Shown here in pieces: positions 1-6,894 of a DNA stretch of 64,000 nt. A program made the translations under genes and the position numbers. Source of the stretch: Alistipes sp. (GTDB taxonomy: Bacteria; Bacteroidota; Bacteroidia; Bacteroidales; Rikenellaceae); assembly GCA_017465055.1 (NCBI GenBank), contig JAFTWZ010000018.1, forward strand, positions 1-64,000, given 5' to 3'. The notes below the pieces were generated by a model. The model did not search any database, was not told the DNA's origin, and was given only the letters and a program-made list of their open reading frames with translations. Each line of letters begins with the position of its first letter. Position 1 is the first letter of the stretch.

Positions 1-118
1 GGCTGAATAAAAAGTGTATTTTGTCGTTATGCTCGCCCTCAAAATGCTCATTTACGCTCAGTAAACTCCGCTTTTTCGGGCATCGCAGGCCTAAAACTAC
101 ATCTTTTTATTCAACCTC
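1..118. repeat. Structured palindromic repeat, copy 1 (cut by window edge)
   Basis: This is the inverted counterpart of the element at 3701-3820. Read on the minus strand it starts gaggttgaataaaaag and runs to cttttattcagcc at the window edge. The ends are near-complementary to each other, so the element folds on itself. An internal stem TTTAC/GTAAA (51-55 with 61-65) encloses a 5-nt loop that differs from the other copy, while the stem is kept. The last few bases of the terminal repeat probably lie outside the window. Confidence 0.85.
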
Positions 119-122
119 ATAA

Positions 123-166
123 CATATAGGGGATGACAAATTTACTTTTTAGTCATCCCCTATATG
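123..166. terminator. Perfect 15-bp hairpin after the small lipoprotein gene
   Basis: The arms catataggggatgac (123-137) and their exact complement (152-166) enclose a 14-nt AT-rich loop. The hairpin lies 10 nt past the stop of the minus-strand lipoprotein gene. No T-run follows on the minus strand, so it may be a terminator or part of the repeat element: a matching, less perfect hairpin sits beside repeat copy 2 at 3659-3690. Confidence 0.6.
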
Positions 167-175
167 TGATTGTAG

Positions 176-559
176 CTACTCCTCAGCATCACCATCGGAG
201 AAGGCCTCTGAGAAGCCCTCGATGAATGATGGTATAGACTCAAAGGCCTCCTTCACGCCTTTAGCCGCACTCTCTATGCCGCGCTTAGTCTGCAGACCAT
301 AATATCTGCCAAGCGTCTTCGACACCTCATCCCTCTCCTCCTCGGTCATATCCGAATAGTTCTCCTCCAACTTAGCCGAGAGCTCAACAAACTCAGCATC
401 GGCGCTCTCCCAATCTGACTCGGTGTAACTATCTGACTCGGCCTCAACCTTATCGATAAAGCTATCCATATCCTCTACGGCCTTAGCCTTTGGATCAACA
501 CAACCTACCGCTACAAGACCTGCAAGTAGCATCATAAGGGGAAATAATCTTCTCTTCAT
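176..559 (-). CDS. Small acidic lipoprotein of unknown function
   Basis: A 127-residue protein with a lipoprotein signal: basic MKRR, a hydrophobic stretch, then LVAVGC with the lipidated cysteine at residue 20. The mature part is strongly acidic and predicted helical, rich in D, E and S, ending in DGDAEE. No family is recognised. It stands alone on the minus strand between repeat copy 1 and a divergent three-gene operon. The hairpin at 123-166 would end its transcript. It is probably anchored in a membrane facing the periplasm or the surface; its role is unknown. Confidence 0.7.
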   Translation of the reverse strand: MKRRLFPLMMLLAGLVAVGCVDPKAKAVEDMDSFIDKVEAESDSYTESDWESADAEFVELSAKLEENYSDMTEEERDEVSKTLGRYYGLQTKRGIESAAKGVKEAFESIPSFIEGFSEAFSDGDAEE

Positions 560-964
560 ACGGTTTCTAATTATTAGTTTTGATATGTTATACGTTGCAA
601 CACGCTAAAATGTTTCATACGGAGTGATAATTTTAGGCGATGTAAAAATCCGCAAGAATCGGATGTGTTCTAAAATACAGTCTATAATCATCTGTCATCG
701 CCCACCATAGAAAATGACTGTCGATTTATATCAACGCCATCAAAATCAATATTCAACTCACTGATATTAAACACCTTGCACCAATACAAATACACGTTTC
801 TGTAACTACCTGATAATCAGCAAGATGAAAAACTTGCAAAATCGCCATTTTCAATACATTGATAGTCAACGCTTTACAATCGCATCGCTGAAAAGTTTTC
901 AACCATTATTTTTGGCAGAAAGCATCGCATAGCATATCTTTGCACTAAGAAAAATCAAGCGACT
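560..964. other. Intergenic region, AT-rich, divergent
   Basis: A 405-bp gap between the divergent small lipoprotein and the beta-barrel operon. The only signal seen is the plus-strand promoter at 911-942. No open frame, RNA gene or repeat was recognised in the rest. Confidence 0.5.
911..942 (+). promoter_or_regulatory. Bacteroidetes sigma-ABfr-type promoter
   Basis: TTTG at 911-914, a 20-nt spacer, and TATCTTTG at 935-942 match the Bacteroidetes -33/-7 consensus (TTTG, TAnnTTTG). The -7 box lies 23 nt before the start codon of the first beta-barrel gene and would drive the three-gene operon. Confidence 0.8.
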
Positions 965-1672
965 ATGAGACATTTATACACAACGCTAACCTGCCTGCTT
1001 GTTGCGGCAATGGTACTACTTCCCGACGTGGCGAAAGGGCAGTATCGTTTCAACTTTAGTGACTCACTCGGCACCTACAAAGTAGCGTTCCGCCCACACA
1101 ACCCCGAGCAATTTAGCAGCCGCTCGCTCAACATCCCCGTAAAGGCTGGCGTACACGAGATACGCTTAGGCGCAGCCTACTGCGCATACACCCCATCGGA
1201 CTACACTACATCGAACTACTGGTATCCAGTGGACTATTGGCAGCAGCTTGGCGAGAACTACTCAACGGGCGACGAACGTTGGTTTACCATAGGCTTCGAG
1301 GGCGGACGCTGGTTTCGCGAATGGTTCTACCTCGGAGGGTCGCTCATATGGAGCGGAGGCTTTATTCCCGTACGCTACACACCGACGCATCAGCGCGTAT
1401 CGACCTTCACAAGCACCAATATCTCTATAATGCCCATAGTGCGCTTTGCGTGGCTCAGACGAGGCATAGTGCAGCTATACTCGGGCGTAGGCCTCGGATT
1501 TGCCGTAGGCTACAACGAGAAGATAGACTATAACGACACACTCGTAGACGTAGCCTTCGACGTGACGTTCATAGGCCTAAGCATCGGACGCGACATATTT
1601 GGTTATATAGATATAGGTGCTGGAAATCGTGGTGTCATAAGCGCTGGCATAGGCTACCGTTTCAATAACTAA
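965..1672 (+). CDS. Outer-membrane beta-barrel-like protein, paralogue 1
   Basis: 235 residues with a signal peptide (MRHLYTTLTCLLVAAMVLLP, likely cleaved after AKG or nearby). The rest alternates hydrophobic and polar residues, is rich in Y, W and G, and ends in GIGYRFNN; an aromatic terminal strand of this kind is typical of outer-membrane barrels. Its C-terminal third is clearly related to that of the next gene (FIGLSIGRDIFGYIDIG against WVGITVGRRLYGYAEFG), so the two are tandem paralogues. It is the first gene of a three-gene operon with a 12-bp gap to the next gene. No named family is recognised and the function is unknown. Confidence 0.7.
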   Translation: MRHLYTTLTCLLVAAMVLLPDVAKGQYRFNFSDSLGTYKVAFRPHNPEQFSSRSLNIPVKAGVHEIRLGAAYCAYTPSDYTTSNYWYPVDYWQQLGENYSTGDERWFTIGFEGGRWFREWFYLGGSLIWSGGFIPVRYTPTHQRVSTFTSTNISIMPIVRFAWLRRGIVQLYSGVGLGFAVGYNEKIDYNDTLVDVAFDVTFIGLSIGRDIFGYIDIGAGNRGVISAGIGYRFNN

Positions 1673-1684
1673 CCGACAGAGAGT

Positions 1685-2422
1685 ATGAGAGAGTTTAGAG
1701 TTACCATAACACTGCTTCTTGCCTTAGCGCTCCACATAGATGCCGAGGCGCAGGAGATAGTGGTAAAGGATGCCGCACAGCAGAGCGTATCGAGCTACGT
1801 GGCAAGCAACTATGCGGCGATAGTAAGCCAGACACCTACGCAAGAGGCCAAACATAGCTTAGAGCAGGCACAGATACCATCGCTAAGGTATAAGAACACA
1901 CTATCGGTAGGCTACGGCCTACTATTCGGGGCGGTGTATATTCCGCTATTCGATATGTACACCAAAGAGTATAACGATATAGCGTATAACACCTCGCTTA
2001 GCAGTCAGCTGGCCGATAGTCGCTACTACTGGAGTACAGAGAGGGCTTTTACGGGTATTACCATAGAGTACAGCCACCGCATAAAGAGTTGGTTTGCCAT
2101 AGGCGCTAAGGGGGTAGTATCGTTTAAAACCAGAGCCAAGCGACACATAAGTACCAACGAGCTACTCTACCGCGATAACACGCTACTGGCAGCAGCGCTA
2201 CTAAATATGCGCTTCGACTGGTTCTGCCGCAAGACGGTGACGATGTACACCTCTTTAGGCATAGGACTAATGACGCATACGGATTACTACGAGACCTACG
2301 TACTGCCGATGTACGATGCCGCGTGGGTAGGTATCACCGTCGGGCGACGCCTCTATGGCTACGCAGAGTTTGGCGGCGGCATAGGCGGACTATTCAGAGT
2401 AGGTATGGGATATAGATTCTAA
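1685..2422 (+). CDS. Outer-membrane beta-barrel-like protein, paralogue 2
   Basis: 245 residues with a signal peptide ending near DAEAQ. The extra N-terminal segment (residues about 22-60) is helical and Q/A-rich and may be a periplasmic plug or linker. The remainder is beta-rich and ends in a barrel-like terminal strand with the aromatic last residue F (GMGYRF). It aligns with the preceding gene over the C-terminal 60 residues or so, which points to a gene duplication. It sits in the middle of the operon and is followed after 20 bp by a lipoprotein gene. Function unknown; an outer-membrane location is inferred from the fold signature only. Confidence 0.7.
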   Translation: MREFRVTITLLLALALHIDAEAQEIVVKDAAQQSVSSYVASNYAAIVSQTPTQEAKHSLEQAQIPSLRYKNTLSVGYGLLFGAVYIPLFDMYTKEYNDIAYNTSLSSQLADSRYYWSTERAFTGITIEYSHRIKSWFAIGAKGVVSFKTRAKRHISTNELLYRDNTLLAAALLNMRFDWFCRKTVTMYTSLGIGLMTHTDYYETYVLPMYDAAWVGITVGRRLYGYAEFGGGIGGLFRVGMGYRF

Positions 2423-2442
2423 ACATCGACAACAGACTAACT

Positions 2443-3249
2443 ATGAGAGCATTATCACGATATATAGTACGTTTTGCGGCTATCGCTGCCATAGTCACGG
2501 CATCTGTAGCCTGCACACTTTCAGAGGGCTATCGCCACTCACCTGTGAGCTTGTGTAGGAGGATATGGAACGACGTAAACTACGACCTTAGCTATATAAA
2601 CATCATACTCAAAAAGGTAATCCTCTTTGACCATATGTTCGATATCGAGGATGAGGCCGAGCGCGAGGCATACATCGACACTATGCTTCACGCAGCAAGC
2701 ATAGAGCAGAGTGGCGACACCTACACCATACGATACATAAACGAGTATAACACCTACCACACTCAGGTTATTAAGACCTCGGGCGGCCGCTTTAGTCAGG
2801 GCGACAAGTGGGAGGTATCGTACGATGGAGGACTTGGATATTTAGCCACGATAACGGCCTCAGGAAGTGGTTACAAAGTGACCTTCAGTCGTCTGTACGA
2901 CGATAAGTCTAACACTACGGCCGAGCTCGAGATGAGTTACGAACTTACGACCTACTCGGAGAATAGCGATACGCTGGTAGATATCGAGTATAGTGGCCAT
3001 TTGGCGATGACCGACTACACCGAGAGCATAAGCCGACCTCTTACGATAGCAACAACCATCACACGACCAGTGAAGTACAACGGCAACTATGGTATGACTG
3101 GCGGCGCGTTCGACATCGTTTGCCGCGATGCACTCTACAACTCAACCGACCACATTAAGGCCGATATCAACAGCTCTACAGGCTTAGTGACGATAGAGTA
3201 CTACGGCTCGCGCTGGACTGAGGATGTAAAAAACAGAGTAAACTTATAG
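2443..3249 (+). CDS. Lipoprotein of unknown function
   Basis: 268 residues. The signal peptide ends in a lipobox TASVAC with cysteine 24. The mature protein is rich in T, S and Y and alternates hydrophobic and polar residues, suggesting an all-beta exposed protein. It is the last gene of the beta-barrel operon, so it may be the partner lipoprotein of the two barrels. No family is recognised. A 645-bp repeat-rich intergenic region follows. Confidence 0.65.
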   Translation: MRALSRYIVRFAAIAAIVTASVACTLSEGYRHSPVSLCRRIWNDVNYDLSYINIILKKVILFDHMFDIEDEAEREAYIDTMLHAASIEQSGDTYTIRYINEYNTYHTQVIKTSGGRFSQGDKWEVSYDGGLGYLATITASGSGYKVTFSRLYDDKSNTTAELEMSYELTTYSENSDTLVDIEYSGHLAMTDYTESISRPLTIATTITRPVKYNGNYGMTGGAFDIVCRDALYNSTDHIKADINSSTGLVTIEYYGSRWTEDVKNRVNL

Positions 3250-3339
3250 GTGCGGGCGCGTGGGATTTAGTTTGCGCGTGGAGCGTTGGGGGGTAGAGCG
3301 CGCCTAAAGGCATTAAAGGGAGCTTAAGCAGTTTAGAGC

Positions 3340-3550
3340 GGTAGGAAGTTTTGGGAAATTAGTGAGATTAAGGAACTTAAGGAGTTTAGCTACAACGGCT
3401 CGAACGCACTGACCTTGCTGTCATAGCGACTTATCAAAACCCATAGTAACGCATTGAAACCCACTCACACGCCAGCAATACCACCACACCCACCCAATCC
3501 TCCTTAAATTCTCTAAACTCACTAATCTCCCTACAAAATCTTACCAAAAA
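3340..3550. repeat. Degenerate inverted low-complexity repeat
   Basis: The segment at about 3340-3395 carries gaaattagtgagattaagg and related units. The reverse complement of 3505-3550 reads almost the same (gggagattagtgagtttag, then aatttaaggagg). The two arms are about 110 nt apart. A similar pair of arms lies at 17868-17990. Confidence 0.6.
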
Positions 3551-3640
3551 GCCCCCCGTCACCGAGCTACGTCCGAACCTCATATAAATCTTTTGCACCC
3601 ATTTTCGGCCATAGCGCTGTAGTGAATCAAATATTTTTTG

Positions 3641-3648
3641 TATCTTTG
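3641..3648 (+). promoter_or_regulatory. Promoter -7 box reading into the palindromic repeat
   Basis: A perfect TATCTTTG lies just upstream of the hairpin at 3659 and repeat copy 2, with no open frame behind it. No good -33 TTTG is seen 19-20 nt upstream. It could transcribe the repeat as a short structured RNA. Confidence 0.4.
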
Positions 3649-3700
3649 AGGGTTATAAGGGAATGACTAAAAAGTAAACTTGTCATCCCCGTTCTGCCAG

Positions 3701-3820
3701 GAGGTTGAATAAAAAGATGTAGTTTTAGGCTTGCGAAGCCTGAAAAAGCGGAGTTTACATTACGTAAATGAGCATTTTGAGGGCGAGCGTAACGACAAAA
3801 TACACTTTTTATTCAGCCTC
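3701..3820. repeat. Structured palindromic repeat, copy 2
   Basis: A 120-bp element whose ends are inverted repeats: gaggttgaataaaaag at the left and ctttttattcagcctc at the right. Inside are short stems, including GGCTtgcgAAGCC and TTTACattacGTAAA (3754-3768), followed by tgagcattttgagggcgag. It is an inverted copy of 1-118. The loops differ between copies while the stems are preserved. The similarity continues outward through the hairpin at 3659-3690, giving about 165 bp in all. Confidence 0.85.
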
Positions 3821-3867
3821 ACGTAAAATATTTTCCGTTCAAATGATACAAAGTATGCACTTTTGTG

Positions 3868-3875
3868 TATCTTTG
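3868..3875 (+). promoter_or_regulatory. Promoter -7 box of the flavoprotein gene
   Basis: A perfect TATCTTTG, 19 nt before the ATG at 3895. It lies inside the longer open frame that begins with GTG at 3865, which is why the start at 3895 is preferred. The -33 element is not obvious. Confidence 0.65.
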
Positions 3876-3894
3876 TTGTAGTAAACAGATTTAT

Positions 3895-5145
3895 ATGGGT
3901 TACGACGTAATAGTTATAGGCGCAGGTGCTGCGGGACTTATGGCCGCAGGTACAGCCGCGATGAGTGGTCGCTCGGTGCTCCTTATGGAGAAGATGGAGA
4001 AGGCCGGAAGAAAGATACGTATCACGGGTAAAGGGCGCTGCAACCTAACCAACGCACGCCCTGCCGAGGAGTTTATCGAAAAGGTACGCACCAACCAGGA
4101 CTTCTTCTCGGTAGCCTTTGCCGAGTTTAACAACCGCGCAACGATACGCTTCTTTGAGCGTCAGGGCGTGAAGCTCGACATCGAGCGCGGCGAGCGCGTA
4201 TTCCCCAAGAGCGGCAAGGCCTGGGATATAGCCAACGCCTTAGTCGACTTCTGCGAGGATAAGGGCGTCAAGATTGTATACAAGAGCGAAGTAACGGCCA
4301 TAGAGACCCTCGACGGCAAGGTTACAGGCGTGCGCTACCGCAATGCCCGAGGCTTCGAACGTCGGGAGGAGGCTCAGTACGTCATCATCGCCACGGGAGG
4401 CGTCAGCTACCCCTCGACAGGCTCTACGGGCGACGGCTACGACTTCGCTGCATCCGTAGGCCACAACATCGAGCCGGTGCGTCCATCGCTTACGCCACTT
4501 GTCACGTCGCACCCCCAGAAGGAGTACCTCAACGGCCTATTGCTTAAGAACGTAGGAGCGAAGCTATATGTCGACGGCGAGTTGGTGCAGGAGGAGTTTG
4601 GCGAGCTCGGATTCTCGGAGCGCGGCATCGAGGGTGCTGTGGCACTGAGGATGAGCCGCGATGCCGTAGATGCCATCATCGACGAGAAGCGTGTGAAGAT
4701 TGTCGTAGACCTCAAGCCTGCCCTCGACGAGGAGACCTTGCTGGCACGTATCGAGCGCGAGATTGCGGAGATGCAACCCTCGGAATTCTTCTCGGAGCTT
4801 TTGCGTAAGTTAGTGCCCAAGCAGATGGTCGTGCCCCTGGCCAAAGAGGTAGACTTCCACTCTAAGACCTACGTGAGCAAGCTCACAGAGGCCGAGAAGC
4901 TACGCTTAGTGAAGATATTGAAGGGTATGGTATTCCCCATCTCGGACTACGCGCCATTCCAATATGCTATAGTCACGGCTGGCGGCGTAGATTGCAGCCA
5001 AGTCAACAAGTACACTATGGAGTCGCTCCTAATCAAGGGTCTCTACTTCGCTGGCGAGGTGCTCGACATCGACGCCAACACCGGAGGTTACAATATGCAG
5101 ATAGCCTTCTCGACAGGCCGCCTTGCAGGGCAACTCAAGAAGTAA
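3895..5145 (+). CDS. HI0933/YhiN-type FAD-dependent oxidoreductase
   Basis: 416 residues from the chosen ATG. The N terminus has an FAD dinucleotide-binding motif (VIGAGAAGLMAA), followed by GRKIRITGKGRCNLTNA, the hallmark of the HI0933/BaiN-like flavoprotein family. The C terminus has GLYFAGEVLDIDANTGGYN, the second FAD contact of the family. The true substrate of most members is not established; annotations such as aminoacetone oxidase are by transfer. Expected to be cytoplasmic. A start at GTG 3865 would place the promoter -7 box inside the coding sequence, so the ATG is taken. It is followed after 29 bp by a degenerate methyltransferase-like gene and then the cobalamin adenosyltransferase gene, possibly one transcript. 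Confidence 0.88.
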   Translation: MGYDVIVIGAGAAGLMAAGTAAMSGRSVLLMEKMEKAGRKIRITGKGRCNLTNARPAEEFIEKVRTNQDFFSVAFAEFNNRATIRFFERQGVKLDIERGERVFPKSGKAWDIANALVDFCEDKGVKIVYKSEVTAIETLDGKVTGVRYRNARGFERREEAQYVIIATGGVSYPSTGSTGDGYDFAASVGHNIEPVRPSLTPLVTSHPQKEYLNGLLLKNVGAKLYVDGELVQEEFGELGFSERGIEGAVALRMSRDAVDAIIDEKRVKIVVDLKPALDEETLLARIEREIAEMQPSEFFSELLRKLVPKQMVVPLAKEVDFHSKTYVSKLTEAEKLRLVKILKGMVFPISDYAPFQYAIVTAGGVDCSQVNKYTMESLLIKGLYFAGEVLDIDANTGGYNMQIAFSTGRLAGQLKK

Positions 5146-5174
5146 CACAACGAACAGCTAACCAAAAGAGAGGT

Positions 5175-5687
5175 ATGAAACGCTCAGGAAGAACACTAAA
5201 GCAGCGACTACAGGATATCTCCTACCTGCCGTCGTACCTCAGCCGCGCGCGCCACTTCCGTGGCCACGGCGTGCACTCGCCCTACGTCTACGACATCGTG
5301 CGCAAGGTATTTATGCAGCGCAGGTTGCAGCCCGAAGGTCAGGCGCTGCACGACCAGCTCATAGCCAAAGATGTTGCGCCGCGCCGCGCCGTGGAGATTG
5401 CTAACCTCGCCGTGCACTGCAACTACCCGACGTGGAGCATCGACGTTATGGGCTCTGGCGAGCTTATAATCGCCACGTTGGATACGCGCTTCCCACACCT
5501 TAAGGCCTATGCCGACTACGCACGTGAGCACCACGCCACACTCTGCATAATGAATCCGTATAACAATCGCGATCGCTGGCTGGTATGTAGCGAGATTATC
5601 GAGGCGCACACCTCGACGACGATAGACAACCGCGCATACCTACTCGTGATGAACAACCACCTGCCCAAGCAGCGCTTCAGACTGTAG
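5175..5687 (+). CDS. Shortened SAM-methyltransferase-like protein
   Basis: 170 residues. The start is the ATG that follows the stop of the flavoprotein by 29 bp. The N terminus (HFRGHGVHSPYVYDIVRKVF) is the leader typical of a Bacteroidetes class I SAM-dependent methyltransferase family. The C terminus (TTIDNRAYLLVMNNHLPKQRF) resembles the end of the same family. The central glycine-rich SAM-binding motif expected between them is not visible, and the protein is clearly shorter than the roughly 230-260 residues I would expect. It is probably an internally reduced, non-catalytic relative. Moderate confidence in the relationship, low in any function. Confidence 0.6.
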   Translation: MKRSGRTLKQRLQDISYLPSYLSRARHFRGHGVHSPYVYDIVRKVFMQRRLQPEGQALHDQLIAKDVAPRRAVEIANLAVHCNYPTWSIDVMGSGELIIATLDTRFPHLKAYADYAREHHATLCIMNPYNNRDRWLVCSEIIEAHTSTTIDNRAYLLVMNNHLPKQRFRL

Positions 5688-5747
5688 CGAGCAGGCTAAA
5701 TAGCATAACACCGAGTATCAACCATATAAAAGAGAATAGAAAAGAGT

Positions 5748-6299
5748 ATGAAAATATATACCAAGACGGGAGATAATGGCACGACGTCGCTTATCGGAGG
5801 CGAGAGGGTTAGCAAGTGTGACCTAAGGGTCGAGGCCTATGGCACTGTCGACGAGCTTACGGCCTACGTAGCACTACTTGCCGACACCATTGCCGATGAT
5901 GAGCGCTTTACAGAGCGTGTCGCGGAACTTCGACACATAGAGTCACAGCTTATGAGCGTCGCAGCACTCTTAGCCGTGGGCCAGGGTGGCGAGGGTAGAA
6001 TTGCGCCTATCCCAGAGGAGCGCATCGCCTACTTAGAGCAGGCCATAGACGCTATGCAGGAGCATCTTACACCTATCACGAAGTTTACAATCCCTGGTGG
6101 CCACCGCTACGTGTCGCTTGCGCACGTATGCCGCACCATCTGCCGCCGTGCTGAGCGTGCAGCACTACGCGCCTCGGAGATTACAAAGGTTGACAGCTCG
6201 GCCACGCGCTACCTTAACCGCCTCTCGGACTACCTCTATACACTGTGCCGATGCCTTACGGAGCAGACTCACACCGAAGAGATATTGTGGATACCATAG
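5748..6299 (+). CDS. Cob(I)alamin adenosyltransferase, PduO type
   Basis: 183 residues, the usual length for PduO-type ATP:cob(I)alamin adenosyltransferase. The N terminus MKIYTKTGDNGTTSLIGGER is the ATP-binding signature of the family. Later come EAYGTVDELTAY and CRTICRRAERAA, which holds the conserved arginines of the active site between subunits. It makes adenosylcobalamin from reduced cobalamin and ATP in the cytoplasm. The gene follows the methyltransferase-like gene after 60 bp. No cobalamin riboswitch was recognised upstream. Confidence 0.93.
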   Translation: MKIYTKTGDNGTTSLIGGERVSKCDLRVEAYGTVDELTAYVALLADTIADDERFTERVAELRHIESQLMSVAALLAVGQGGEGRIAPIPEERIAYLEQAIDAMQEHLTPITKFTIPGGHRYVSLAHVCRTICRRAERAALRASEITKVDSSATRYLNRLSDYLYTLCRCLTEQTHTEEILWIP

Positions 6300-6341
6300 G
6301 TTGGGCAAAACGTTTGAGACCCAAATATTTTGCACATATTG

Positions 6342-6371
6342 TTGGATATATAAAATTTATTTATACATTTG
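6342..6371 (+). promoter_or_regulatory. Promoter of the small acidic protein gene
   Basis: TTG at 6342-6344, a 19-nt spacer, and TACATTTG at 6364-6371 fit the Bacteroidetes consensus. The -7 box ends 66 nt before the ATG of the downstream gene. Confidence 0.65.
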
Positions 6372-6437
6372 CACGCTAAAAGTAGCAATGGCGACGTTTG
6401 TCGAGCAGTAATATTCGAACATTAAAAGATTTATACT

Positions 6438-6659
6438 ATGTATTGGACATTAGAGCTTGCATCGAAGTTGGAGGATGCTCCCTGGCCAGCAACCAAGGAG
6501 GAGCTGATTGATTATGCCGTACGCTCAGGCGCACCACTTGAGGTTTTGGAGAATCTACAGGAGATAGAGGACGAGGGCGACATCTACGAGTCTATCGAGG
6601 ACATCTGGCCCGACTACCCCTCGAAGGACGATTTCTTCTTCGACGAGGAGGAGTATTAA
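6438..6659 (+). CDS. Conserved small acidic protein, DUF2795-like
   Basis: 73 residues beginning MYWTLELASKLEDAPWPATK and ending in a run of acidic and aromatic residues (FFFDEEEY). This is a strongly conserved small protein of Bacteroidetes, matching my memory of the DUF2795 family; the biochemical role is not known. It has its own promoter and a clear terminator (6693-6730). Its last codons (6643-6659) recur as a diverged copy at 8848-8864, on the other side of the restriction-like gene, which suggests insertion at its 3' end. Confidence 0.85.
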   Translation: MYWTLELASKLEDAPWPATKEELIDYAVRSGAPLEVLENLQEIEDEGDIYESIEDIWPDYPSKDDFFFDEEEY

Positions 6660-6692
6660 AAGATTTTATCAGTCAATATGCTGATAATCAAG

Positions 6693-6730
6693 AGAGAAGC
6701 AAGGGATATAAACTTGTTTCTCTTTTTTTT
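6693..6730 (+). terminator. Intrinsic terminator after the small acidic gene
   Basis: agagaagcaag (6693-6703) pairs with cttgtttctct (6713-6723), with one G-T pair, and is followed directly by a run of T. Confidence 0.85.
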
Positions 6731-6787
6731 GTTTTTATCATTTCCCATCTGAAACCATCGTTATACACCATTCTTAGCGGGATACTA

Positions 6788-6818
6788 TTGGTTTTCTTGT
6801 ATATTATTCTTAACTTTG
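6788..6818 (+). promoter_or_regulatory. Promoter of the DUF262 gene
   Basis: TTG at 6788-6790, a 20-nt spacer, and TAACTTTG at 6811-6818. A small palindrome, atcact-aa-agtgat (6833-6846), lies just downstream and could be an operator near the transcription start. Confidence 0.6.
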
Positions 6819-6894
6819 TGTTATCCTCTTACATCACTAAAGTGATATACAATCAAGCAACGAGCGAAAAATTTTAATAATAAATGTTTAATAT

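Larger units (their letters stand above)
3250..3894. other. Intergenic repeat-rich region
   Basis: This 645-bp gap holds a G-rich stretch (about 3250-3310), a degenerate inverted pair of ttaagga/ttagtgag-type repeats (about 3340-3395 against 3505-3550), a plus-strand TATCTTTG box at 3641-3648, the hairpin at 3659-3690, palindromic repeat copy 2 (3701-3820) and the promoter box of the next gene. No convincing open frame was found. Confidence 0.6.

Noticed and set aside
1-3822. Composite transposon or invertible promoter switch
   Set aside because: No transposase or invertase is encoded, the elements are palindromic repeats rather than insertion sequences, and no promoter faces out of the block near the copies; kept only as an inverted repeat pair.
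3865-3894. Longer start (GTG) for the HI0933-type flavoprotein
   Set aside because: The GTG lies before the promoter -7 box TATCTTTG (3868-3875), so the added codons would overlap the promoter; the ATG at 3895 fits the family start.
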